This document shows positions 29,765 to 37,541 of a stretch of 64,000 nucleotides of DNA, one piece after another. Positions within the stretch are counted from its first letter, which is position 1. The number at the start of each line of letters is the position of its first letter. Source of the DNA: Halogeometricum rufum (GTDB lineage Archaea; Halobacteriota; Halobacteria; Halobacteriales; Haloferacaceae). The DNA lies in the NCBI RefSeq assembly GCF_900112175.1, contig NZ_FOYT01000002.1:124001-188000 (forward strand), given 5' to 3'. The notes below the pieces were generated by a model. That model searched no databases. It saw nothing but the letters and a program-made list of their open reading frames with translations, and was not told the DNA's origin. The translations under genes and the position numbers were made by a program.

Positions 29765-31744
29765 TTACTCGCCCTCGAACTCGGGGTCCCGGTCACCCAT
29801 GAACGCGGTCATCCCCTCCATCAGGTCGTCCGTGGCGAACAGGAGGCCGAACGCCTGCGCTTCGACCTCCAGTCCGGCGTCGGTGTCCTCCCAGCCGTTG
29901 TGCATGGCGCGCTTGGTGTAGCGCTGGGCGATGGGCGGTCCCTGTGCGAACTGCTTCGCGTACTCGAAGGCGCGCGCTTCGAAGTCGTCGTTGTCGACGA
30001 CTTCGTTGACGAAGCCGTAGTCGGCCATCGTCTCCGCCTCGTAGCGGTCGGCGGTGAAGATTATCTCCTTGGCGCGGCCGGTGCCGACGATGCGCTGGAG
30101 GCGGACGGTGCCGCCCCATCCGGGGAGGAGGCCGAGGTTGTGTTCGGGCTGGCCGAACTCAGAGCGCTTCGTGGCGATGCGGAGGTCGGCGCACATCGAC
30201 AGTTCCATCCCGCCGCCGAGGCAGTAGCCGTCGATGCCGGCGACGACCGGCTTGTCGCACTCTTCGAGTTTACCGAACGTCTGCTGGCCCTTCCGCGAGA
30301 GTTCCGTCCCGACGTTGGGGTCGCCCGCGCCGCCGGCCATGCTCTGGATGTCCGCACCGGCGGAGAACGCCCGGTCGCCCGCCCCCGTGATGAGGACGGC
30401 CCGCACGTCGTCGTCCGATTCGAGGGCGTCGATAGCCTCGGACAGTTCGTCCATCAGTTCGCCGCTGATGGTGTTCATCCGGTGCGGTCGGTCGAGCGTG
30501 ACGTGGCCGACGGCGTCTCGAACTTCGACCTCGATGTCGTTGAAGTCGAATGCCTCGTCGGTCTCCTCGCCGCCGTCACCGTAGAAGCCGGACCCCGACG
30601 CGGCGAGTTCGCGGAGGTAGTCCACGGCCTCGTAGCGCGCTTCGCCGGTCTCCTCGTGGAGGTCGTCCAGCGTCTCCACGAGCGTCTCAATACCGGCGCC
30701 GTCGGCCATCTTCGCCGGGCCGTCGGAGAAGCGCCCGCCGAGCTTGACGGCGCGGTCGATGGCCTCGGGGTGGGCGACGTCGTTCCCGACCAGACCGGCC
30801 ACCTCGTTCGCCATCACGGCGAGTAAGCGGTTCTCGACGGCCTCGCTGCCCTCGTCGTGCGGGACCTGCGCGCCGTCGCCGTCCTCGTAGTCGTAGAAGC
30901 CCTTCCCGGTCTTCTGCCCGAGGTCGCCCGCTTCGACCTTCTGTTCGAGGAGCGGACACGGCTCGTAGGCGTCGCCCAGTACGTCGTGCATGTACTCCAG
31001 CACGTGGTAGCCGACGTCGATGCCGACGTAGTCCGCGAGTTCGAAGCTCCCCATCGGGATGCCCATGTCGTACTTCGTCGTCGAGTCGACCTCCGCCATC
31101 GTCGCGTCGCCGGACTCGACGATCCAGGCCGCCTCGTTCATCAGGGGGACCAGCACGCGGTTGACGATGAAGCCGGGACTGTCCTTGCGGACGCGGACGG
31201 GGGTCTTCCCCATCGCTTCGGCGAGGTCCTCGACGACGGCCAACGTCTCGTCGGCGGTGTGTTCGCCGGCGATGACCTCGACGAGTTCCATCCGGACCGG
31301 GGGGTTGAAGAAGTGCATCCCGCAGAAGCTCTCCGGTCGCTCCGTCACCTCCGACAGTTCGGTGATAGAGAGACTGGAGGTGTTCGTCGCGAAGACGGTG
31401 TGGTCGGGGGCGGCCGCCTCCAACTCCGTGTAGACGTCCTTCTTGATGTCCATCTTCTCGGGGACGGCCTCTATCACGACGTCCGCGTCGGCGACGGAGT
31501 CGGCCACGTCCACGTACGTCGTCACGCGTTCGAGGGCGGCGTCGGCCTCGTCGTCCGATATCTGGTCCTTCTCGGCGAGTTTGCCGAGCGACCACTCTAT
31601 CTGGTCGTAGCCGTTCTGGACGAACTCCTCGTTGATGTCGCGCAGATGAACCTGATAGCCGGCGAGGGCGGCCACCTCGGCGATGCCGTGGCCCATGTTC
31701 CCCGCACCGAGAACCGTGATAGTGTTGATATCGTCTAACTCCAT
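29765..31744 (-). CDS. Fused 3-hydroxyacyl-CoA dehydrogenase / enoyl-CoA hydratase
   Basis: A 659-residue two-domain beta-oxidation enzyme. Residues 1-280 are an L-3-hydroxyacyl-CoA dehydrogenase (NAD motif ITVLGAGNMGHGIAEVAAL; HFFNPPVRMELVEVI). A second dehydrogenase C-domain and linker follow. Residues about 400-659 are a crotonase fold (VLITGAGDRAFSAGADIQ; VVAGIDGYCLGGGMELSM with oxyanion-hole residues). The domain order is the reverse of bacterial FadB, as in other archaeal fusions. The ATG at 31744 excludes a short upstream extension. Confidence 0.95.
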   Translation of the reverse strand: MELDDINTITVLGAGNMGHGIAEVAALAGYQVHLRDINEEFVQNGYDQIEWSLGKLAEKDQISDDEADAALERVTTYVDVADSVADADVVIEAVPEKMDIKKDVYTELEAAAPDHTVFATNTSSLSITELSEVTERPESFCGMHFFNPPVRMELVEVIAGEHTADETLAVVEDLAEAMGKTPVRVRKDSPGFIVNRVLVPLMNEAAWIVESGDATMAEVDSTTKYDMGIPMGSFELADYVGIDVGYHVLEYMHDVLGDAYEPCPLLEQKVEAGDLGQKTGKGFYDYEDGDGAQVPHDEGSEAVENRLLAVMANEVAGLVGNDVAHPEAIDRAVKLGGRFSDGPAKMADGAGIETLVETLDDLHEETGEARYEAVDYLRELAASGSGFYGDGGEETDEAFDFNDIEVEVRDAVGHVTLDRPHRMNTISGELMDELSEAIDALESDDDVRAVLITGAGDRAFSAGADIQSMAGGAGDPNVGTELSRKGQQTFGKLEECDKPVVAGIDGYCLGGGMELSMCADLRIATKRSEFGQPEHNLGLLPGWGGTVRLQRIVGTGRAKEIIFTADRYEAETMADYGFVNEVVDNDDFEARAFEYAKQFAQGPPIAQRYTKRAMHNGWEDTDAGLEVEAQAFGLLFATDDLMEGMTAFMGDRDPEFEGE

Positions 31745-31892
31745 ACACCGATTCTCGGATGCGAGGCGTTTCAACGTTTCCCTCGTGAATAGTGGAAACT
31801 CTTATTGCGTTTATTCATGGTTTTTCGTCTCGGACGGCGGCGCGGCCGAGAGACTATTCTCGCTGGAGACCTCCGTTCGACCCGAGTACACC

Positions 31893-32489
31893 GTGACCGA
31901 CGACGCAGTGGCCGTCCTCCGAACGGACCCCGTGATGCGCAGGGTGGTAGACAGCCACGACCCCTACACCGAACCGGACTGGTCGGCGTTCGAACGACTC
32001 TGCGTCGCCGTCGTCAACCAGCGAATCTCGACGGCGAGTGCGGCGGCGGTTCGAGCGCGCGTGTTCGACGACGTGCTGGACGGCGACGTGACGCCCGAGT
32101 CGGTACTGAACGCCGACGAGGACGCTCTGCGGGACGCCGGCCTCCCGGCGTCGAAGGTGGGCTACCTGCGGAACGTCGCCGAGGCGTTCGAGGCGGACGA
32201 CCTCACGAGAGAGGGGTTGGCCGACCTGTCGAACGAGGCGGTCAGGGCGCGTCTCACGGAGATACCGGGCGTGGGCGACTGGACGGCCGACACGTTCCTC
32301 ATCTTCGTCCTCGACCGGCCGGACGTCCTCCCACTCGGTGACCTCGCGGTCCGGCGCGGCATCGAACGACTGTACGCCGACGGCGACGACCTGACGCGGG
32401 CGGAGATGCGCGAGGTGGCCGACGCGTGGCGGCCGTACCGGTCGCTGGCGACGCGGTACGTCTGGGCCGCGTACGAGGCGGCGCGCTGA
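31893..32489 (+). CDS. DNA-3-methyladenine glycosylase (AlkA type, HhH-GPD), copy 1
   Basis: A 198-residue base-excision glycosylase. The helix-hairpin-helix is LTEIPGVGDWTADTFLIF, followed by the probable catalytic Asp in VLPLGDLAVRRGIERLY. It removes alkylated purines, leaving abasic sites. The start is probably the GTG at 31893 (VTDDAVAVLRTDP), since longer readings start in the promoter region of the neighbouring gene. It faces the paralogue at 32519-33082 with a 29-nt gap. Confidence 0.85.
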   Translation: MTDDAVAVLRTDPVMRRVVDSHDPYTEPDWSAFERLCVAVVNQRISTASAAAVRARVFDDVLDGDVTPESVLNADEDALRDAGLPASKVGYLRNVAEAFEADDLTREGLADLSNEAVRARLTEIPGVGDWTADTFLIFVLDRPDVLPLGDLAVRRGIERLYADGDDLTRAEMREVADAWRPYRSLATRYVWAAYEAAR

Positions 32490-32518
32490 GGCGACGCGAG
32501 GACTCGGTCGGCGGACGG

Positions 32519-33082
32519 TCAGTCCACGGCCCGCCACAGATACCGCGAGGCGATGCTCCGGTACGGTCGCCACGCCTCGGCGCGTTCGACCATCGCCGAC
32601 CGGTCGTCCGCGTCTATCCCGTACAGTTCGGCCATCGCCTTCCTGATTCCTAGGTCCTCGACGGGGAACACGTCCTCGCGGCCGAGGACGAAGATGAGGT
32701 ACATCTTCGCCGTCCAGTCGCCGACGCCGCGAATCTCGGTGAGGCGGGCGACGACGTCCGCGTCGCTCAGGTGCGCCATCCCGTCACGGGTCAGGTCGTC
32801 CGCCTCGAACGCCTCGGCGACGTTGCGAACGTACGAGACCTTCTGCGAGGAGAGGCCGACGTCGCGGAGTGCGTCCTCGTCGGCGGCCAGCATCGCCGCC
32901 GGCGTAACCTCGAAGCGGTCGAACAGGCGCTCCCGGATGGCGGCGGCCGACTGCGTCGATAGCTGCTGGTTGACGATAGAGACGACGAACCGCTCGAACT
33001 CGTCCTCGGCGGGTTCGACGGCGAGTTCGCCGTGTTCGGCGACGAGTTCGGCGAGTCGCTCGTCGTTCCGTATCGGGTCCAT
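32519..33082 (-). CDS. DNA-3-methyladenine glycosylase (AlkA type, HhH-GPD), copy 2
   Basis: A 187-residue paralogue of the convergent gene at 31893-32489. It shares VVSIVNQQLSTQSAAAIRERL, the HhH motif LTEIRGVGDWTAKMYLIF and the catalytic Asp in VFPVEDLGIRKAMAELYG. The two proteins align along their length, so this looks like a duplication followed by inversion or an ancient convergent pair. The ATG at 33082 follows the RimK-like gene by 62 nt on the same strand. Confidence 0.9.
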   Translation of the reverse strand: MDPIRNDERLAELVAEHGELAVEPAEDEFERFVVSIVNQQLSTQSAAAIRERLFDRFEVTPAAMLAADEDALRDVGLSSQKVSYVRNVAEAFEADDLTRDGMAHLSDADVVARLTEIRGVGDWTAKMYLIFVLGREDVFPVEDLGIRKAMAELYGIDADDRSAMVERAEAWRPYRSIASRYLWRAVD

Positions 33083-33144
33083 CGGGGAGTGCTGCGTCCC
33101 GGGGAGAGAAAGGGTCGTCGCTCCCGGAACGCCGCGCGGGTCGG

Positions 33145-34503
33145 TTACTCTTCGAGGAGTTGCTCGTCGTCGTCGCCGCCGCTTCCGCCCTCGTCGACGC
33201 GGCGGCGCACGTCCACCCGGTAGTGCTGGAGGATGTCGCGCCCGAGGAGGAGGGGGTAGTCCATGTGCGACCGGTCCTCGACGCTCGCGGTGACGGTGTG
33301 TTGCGTCCCCGCGATGCCGATGACGAGGTCCACGACGGGGCGGGCCTTCCCGCCCTTCATCGACCCCGACTTCACGCGCGTCATGCTCTTGATGGGGCCG
33401 GCACCGATTTCGGCGGCCAGCGAGGTGTCGATGCTCGTTCGCGTCGCGCCGGTGTCGGACTTGGCGTACGCCTGCGTGGACCCGCTGGTCCCCGAGACGA
33501 CGACTTCCTCGATGTAGCCGATGAGGGGCATCTCGCCGTCGGGACCGGGGTCGACGCGCGGCATGCTCCGCGGTTCGGAGTCGTCGAGGGTGGCCGCGAG
33601 GTCCTCGACGCGGGACTGTTCGACGCTGCCGCCCGCCTGTTCGATGGCGACTTTGGCGATGAACGGCGCCGGCGACCGGTTGGTCGCCTTGTAGAGCCCC
33701 TTGAACCCGGCCGTCGGGTTCACCTCGAGGACGAACCAGCCGTCGTCGCCCTCGATGAGGTCCACGCCGACGTAGTCCAGTTCCATCACTTCGGCGGCGT
33801 ACAGAGCCGTCTCGCGGGCCTCCTCGGGCATCTCGTCCGTCGCGTTCAGCACGTCGCCGCCGAGGGCGACGTTCGTCCGCCAGTCGCCCTCCGGCGCGTA
33901 CCGGTACATCGCGCCGATTATCTCGCCGTCGACGATGTAGACGCGCAGGTCGCGGTGGTGTTCGTCGTCGCGTTCGATGAGGTCCTGCAGGAACGCCTGC
34001 CGGTTGCCGACCTTGGGGTTGACCGCCTCCGTGAGGTCCACCTTCCACGTGCCGCCGCCGTGCGTTCCGATGGCGGACTTGTAGACGCCGACGTCGCCGA
34101 AGCGTTCGCGGCCCTGGTTCAGCCGGTCGTTGGAGAGAGCGAGGAGAGCGTCCGGCACCTTGATGTTCCAGTTCGCCAGCGTCGCTGCGGTCGCGAACTT
34201 GTGGATGGCCGTCAGCACCGCCGACGGCTGGTTCAGCATCGGGCGGATGCGCTCGAACGTCGTCGCCAGTCCGAGCAGTTCGGCCGGTTCCTCCGTGTTC
34301 GACAGGAGGAGGCGGTTCGCGATGATGTCCACTTCGGGTTCGACCGTCACGTCGCCGTCCTCGATACTGATCGCCGTGTTCTCCCGCCGAAGCCAGACGC
34401 CCTCGTGACCCAGGTCGTCGACCGCGTTCAAGATAGCCTTCGTCTCCTTGCTGTTGTGCAGAGACAGCACGCCGACACGAACAGAATCGCCATCGCCAGA
34501 CAT
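33145..34503 (-). CDS. RimK-type ATP-grasp ligase fused to a RimB-like retropepsin domain
   Basis: A 452-residue two-domain protein. The N-terminal 300 residues are a RimK-type ATP-grasp amino-acid ligase (KSAIGTHGGGTWKVDL; VDLIEGDDGWFVLEVNPTAGF). The C-terminal 140 residues are the putative 'ATP-dependent Zn protease'/RimB fold, which is related to retropepsins; its active-site motif is DTGATRTSI. RimK relatives add glutamate to proteins or cofactors; the attached protease could trim or remove the tag. It is divergent from an AspA-like amide hydrolase, a grouping seen around peptide-tagging ATP-grasp genes. Confidence 0.9.
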   Translation of the reverse strand: MSGDGDSVRVGVLSLHNSKETKAILNAVDDLGHEGVWLRRENTAISIEDGDVTVEPEVDIIANRLLLSNTEEPAELLGLATTFERIRPMLNQPSAVLTAIHKFATAATLANWNIKVPDALLALSNDRLNQGRERFGDVGVYKSAIGTHGGGTWKVDLTEAVNPKVGNRQAFLQDLIERDDEHHRDLRVYIVDGEIIGAMYRYAPEGDWRTNVALGGDVLNATDEMPEEARETALYAAEVMELDYVGVDLIEGDDGWFVLEVNPTAGFKGLYKATNRSPAPFIAKVAIEQAGGSVEQSRVEDLAATLDDSEPRSMPRVDPGPDGEMPLIGYIEEVVVSGTSGSTQAYAKSDTGATRTSIDTSLAAEIGAGPIKSMTRVKSGSMKGGKARPVVDLVIGIAGTQHTVTASVEDRSHMDYPLLLGRDILQHYRVDVRRRVDEGGSGGDDDEQLLEE

Positions 34504-34594
34504 ATCCGAACGTAACAGGGGCGGGTTTCAAAGTAATGCCGGTGTCTCGCCGTCGGCGACGGTCGGTCGACGGCGTCAGGGAGCGTTGCGGACG

Positions 34595-34603
34595 TTTATA
34601 TAC
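34595..34603 (+). promoter_or_regulatory. TATA box of the AspA-like gene
   Basis: TTTATATAC centred about 25 nt upstream of the ATG at 34624. This is a strong archaeal TATA element and implies a leaderless transcript. The divergent RimK-like gene starts at 34503, so its promoter shares this 120-nt region. Confidence 0.7.
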
Positions 34604-34623
34604 TCCGGTGTACGAGGACCGGT

Positions 34624-35652
34624 ATGGGTGACGATGGGGCCTTCACGTACAACGGCGGGAAGGTCGCACAAGGTGAGACGCAGAACATTCGCTACGGCAT
34701 CAGTGAGACGTATCTCGGCGACCCGGTTCGCATCCCCGTCACCATCATCAACGGCGAACGGGACGGGCCGACGGCGTTCCTCTCTGCGGCCGCACACGGC
34801 GACGAACTCAACGGCATCGAGGTGGTGCGCGAGGTGGCCCACGAGTGGGACCTCTCGGACCTCTCGGGAACGCTCGTCTGTATGCCCGTCCTCAACGTGC
34901 CGGCCTTCCTGGCCCAGCAACGCTACCTCCCCATCTACGACCGGGACCTGAACCGCTCGTTCCCCGGCCGCGAGGACTCCACGAGCGCGAAGCGGATGGC
35001 CGCACGCATCTTCGACAACTTCATCGCGCCCTGCGACTTCGGCATCGACTTCCACACCTCGACGCGGGGCCGGACGAACATGATTCACGTCCGCGCCAAC
35101 ATGGAACACAAGGGGAGCGCGCGACTCGCGCAGGCGTTCGGGTCGCACGTCATCATCGCGGGCGAGGGGTCCTCCGGGATGCTCCGGACGGAGGCGACGG
35201 CCGTCGGCGTCCCGGCCATCACCGTCGAGATGGGCGAGGCCCACCGGTTCCAGCGAGAACTCATCGACGAGGCCCTGGCGGGCGTCGAGAGCGTCTTCGC
35301 GGAGTACGGGATGTACGACGCCACCGCCGTCCGGTGGCCCGGGTGGCGGACCGTCATCGACGACGCGAGCGAGAAGACGTGGATTCGCGCGGAGGCGGGC
35401 GGCATCGTGGACATGCACCACGACCGCGGCGCACTCGTCCACGAGGGCGACCGCATCTGCACCATCACCAACCCGTTCAAAGACGACAACGTGACCATCG
35501 AGGCACCGTTCACCGGCCTCCTCGTCGGCGTCTTGGAGAACCCGGTCGTCTACCCGGGGAACCCGCTGTGTCACCTCGTGGAACTCGAGGAACACGTCCG
35601 CCGCGTCGTCGAACGCGAACAGTCGCCCGACGGACACACGCTCAGGGCCTGA
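34624..35652 (+). CDS. AstE/AspA family hydrolase (long form)
   Basis: A 342-residue zinc hydrolase of the succinylglutamate desuccinylase/aspartoacylase group. The Zn ligands are in AAAHGDELNGIEVVREV and FHTSTRGRTN. DLNRSFPGRED and the probable catalytic Glu in ITVEMGEAHRF are also visible. Its extra C-terminal domain (about residues 265-335) looks like a barrel-sandwich/biotinyl-like fold (IVDMHHDRGALVHEGDRI). Divergent pairing with the RimK-retropepsin gene suggests a shared amide-forming/cleaving pathway; the substrate is unknown. Confidence 0.88.
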   Translation: MGDDGAFTYNGGKVAQGETQNIRYGISETYLGDPVRIPVTIINGERDGPTAFLSAAAHGDELNGIEVVREVAHEWDLSDLSGTLVCMPVLNVPAFLAQQRYLPIYDRDLNRSFPGREDSTSAKRMAARIFDNFIAPCDFGIDFHTSTRGRTNMIHVRANMEHKGSARLAQAFGSHVIIAGEGSSGMLRTEATAVGVPAITVEMGEAHRFQRELIDEALAGVESVFAEYGMYDATAVRWPGWRTVIDDASEKTWIRAEAGGIVDMHHDRGALVHEGDRICTITNPFKDDNVTIEAPFTGLLVGVLENPVVYPGNPLCHLVELEEHVRRVVEREQSPDGHTLRA

Positions 35653-35793
35653 CGCCCCTGCGGCGGCGACGCCGATCGGCCGCCCGCGAGCCGAAATACG
35701 TACTGTCGACCGGGTAAATCTCCCACCGACGCGTCCCACTTCGCGGCACAGTCTGCCGATTCGTTGCATCCCCCGTCGGCCGTACACGTAAGT

Positions 35794-35801
35794 TCTATAC
35801 T
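35794..35801 (+). promoter_or_regulatory. TATA-like box of the sdhCDBA operon
   Basis: TCTATACT lies 27-34 nt upstream of the sdhC ATG at 35828, consistent with leaderless transcription. Confidence 0.5.
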
Positions 35802-35827
35802 ACCGCGCTCCCGAGGTTCACGAGAGC

Positions 35828-36220
35828 ATGAGTCAGTCTTACAATCGAGGCCTCATCGAGGACTTCGGCCGATGGAAGGAGTTCTCCGCGGGGATGTGGG
35901 CCTGGATTTTCCACAAGTTCACCGGCTGGGTGCTGGTGGGATATCTCTTCACCCACATCGCCGTCCTCTCGACGGCGCTGACGGGCGCGACGGCGTACAC
36001 CGAGACGATACAGACGCTCGAAAGTCTGCTCGTGGTCCGCATCCTCGAAGTGGGCCTGCTGGCGGTGGCCGTCTTCCACATCCTCAACGGTCTCAGACTG
36101 CTCCTCGTCGACCTCGGCGTGGGGCTGCACGCACAGGACAAGAGCTTCTACGCGTCGTTAGTGCTGACCGGCGTCATCGTCGTCGCCAGCGTACCGACGT
36201 TCGTGGCGGGGGTGTTCTGA
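35828..36220 (+). CDS. sdhC: Succinate dehydrogenase cytochrome b subunit SdhC
   Basis: A 130-residue membrane anchor of complex II with three hydrophobic helices. [19 protein letters not shown] carries the conserved His and Gly, and [16 protein letters not shown] a second His suitable for heme or quinone contact. With SdhD it anchors the catalytic SdhAB and passes electrons to menaquinone. First gene of a tight four-gene operon; SdhD starts 3 nt after its stop. Confidence 0.93.
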   Translation: MSQSYNRGLIEDFGRWKEFSAGMWAWIFHKFTGWVLVGYLFTHIAVLSTALTGATAYTETIQTLESLLVVRILEVGLLAVAVFHILNGLRLLLVDLGVGLHAQDKSFYASLVLTGVIVVASVPTFVAGVF

Positions 36221-36222
36221 CG

Positions 36223-36600
36223 ATGGCGGAACACTACTCCTCGTTCGAGCGCGGCGGCCGCCGGTGGCTCTGGCAGCGACTGACGGCCGCGTTCCTCGTG
36301 GCCGTCCTCGCGTTCCACTTCTTCCTGCTTCACTTCGTCCACCACGCGGACGAGGTGACGTTCGCCATGTCGTCGGCGCGGATGGAGCAGTGGACGTACT
36401 ACTCGCTGATGATACTGTTCCTCGTCACCGCGACGTTCCACGGCGTCAACGGCGTCTACAACGCGCTGGTGAACCAGGGTATCGAGGGCACGCGGAAGAC
36501 CGCCGTCAAGTGGACGTTGGTCGCCGCGAGCGTCCTCCTCGTCGTGCAGGGCATCCGAACGGCAAACGAGTGGGCGGGAATCGCTCTCCTCCCCTTCTAA
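36223..36600 (+). CDS. sdhD: Succinate dehydrogenase membrane subunit SdhD
   Basis: A 125-residue membrane subunit with three hydrophobic helices. Conserved-looking His residues are in FHFFLLHFVHHADEV and TATFHGVNGVYNALVNQ. It partners SdhC in the membrane. The ATG at 36223 immediately follows sdhC, and sdhB starts 2 nt after the stop. Confidence 0.93.
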   Translation: MAEHYSSFERGGRRWLWQRLTAAFLVAVLAFHFFLLHFVHHADEVTFAMSSARMEQWTYYSLMILFLVTATFHGVNGVYNALVNQGIEGTRKTAVKWTLVAASVLLVVQGIRTANEWAGIALLPF

Positions 36601-36601
36601 C

Positions 36602-37489
36602 ATGAGTACGCAAGTTCCCGAACAAGTCGAAGACGAATCGTCCGCGGACACCGAGTCGCAGTCCGTCCCCCAGCAGCGCCGCATGGAGAAGAAGCGGGAG
36701 AAGGCGGCCGAGCGCGAACGCCAGCGGCAGGCCGAGGAGGCCGAGAAGGCGCTGAGCGACGAGGACACGTACCTCCTGAAGGTGTTCCGGTACGACCCCG
36801 AGATAGCGGGCAAACAGGAACCTCGCTTCGACGACTTCCACGTCCCTTACCACAAGGGGATGACCGTCCTCGACGCGTTGATGTACGCGCGGGACAACTA
36901 CGACTCCAGTCTGACGTTCAGACACTCCTGCCGGCAGGCCATCTGCGGGTCGGACGCGCTGTTCGTCAACGGGTCGCAGCGACTCGGCTGCAAGACGCAG
37001 TTGTCTGACCTCGAGGAACCCGTCCGCATCGAACCGCTCCCCCACCAGGAGGTCGTGAAGGACCTCGTCGTGGACATGGAGCACTTCTACGACCAGATGG
37101 AGGCCGTCGAGCCGTACTTCCAGACGAACGACCTGCCGGACGGCGAACTCGAAGAACAGCGCCAGTCTCGGGAGAACCGCGAGAAGATCAAGATGTCCAC
37201 GCGATGCATCTGGTGCGGCGCCTGCATGTCTTCGTGTAACATCGCCGCGGGCGACAACAAGTACCTCGGCCCGGCGGCCATCAACAAGGCCTACCGCTTC
37301 ACGATGGACGAACGCGAGGGCGAGGACATGCAGCAGCACCGGATGGAGATTCTCGAACAGGAGCACGGCGTCTGGCGCTGTCAGACGCAGTTCTCCTGCA
37401 CCGAGGTGTGTCCGAAGGACATCCCCCTGACGGAACACATCCAGGAACTGAAGCGCGAAGCGGTCAAGAACAACCTGAAGTTCTGGTGA
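36602..37489 (+). CDS. sdhB: Succinate dehydrogenase iron-sulfur subunit SdhB
   Basis: A 295-residue electron-transfer subunit. The [2Fe-2S] site is SCRQAICGSDALF plus RLGCKTQ; the third ligand is Asp, as in E. coli SdhB. The C-terminal clusters use CIWCGACMSSCNI ([4Fe-4S]) and FSCTEVCPKDIPLTEHI ([3Fe-4S]). The N-terminal 55 residues are a charged Gln/Arg/Glu-rich extension not found in bacterial enzymes. Co-transcribed with sdhCD and sdhA. Confidence 0.96.
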   Translation: MSTQVPEQVEDESSADTESQSVPQQRRMEKKREKAAERERQRQAEEAEKALSDEDTYLLKVFRYDPEIAGKQEPRFDDFHVPYHKGMTVLDALMYARDNYDSSLTFRHSCRQAICGSDALFVNGSQRLGCKTQLSDLEEPVRIEPLPHQEVVKDLVVDMEHFYDQMEAVEPYFQTNDLPDGELEEQRQSRENREKIKMSTRCIWCGACMSSCNIAAGDNKYLGPAAINKAYRFTMDEREGEDMQQHRMEILEQEHGVWRCQTQFSCTEVCPKDIPLTEHIQELKREAVKNNLKFW

Positions 37490-37541
37490 ACGGGCAACCC
37501 TCAAGTTCAGCCAGTCCTAACCCACGATAATCATTCACACT

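Noticed and set aside
36957..37020. Asp instead of Cys as a [2Fe-2S] ligand in SdhB
   Set aside because: The same Asp is present in E. coli SdhB, so it is ordinary variation.
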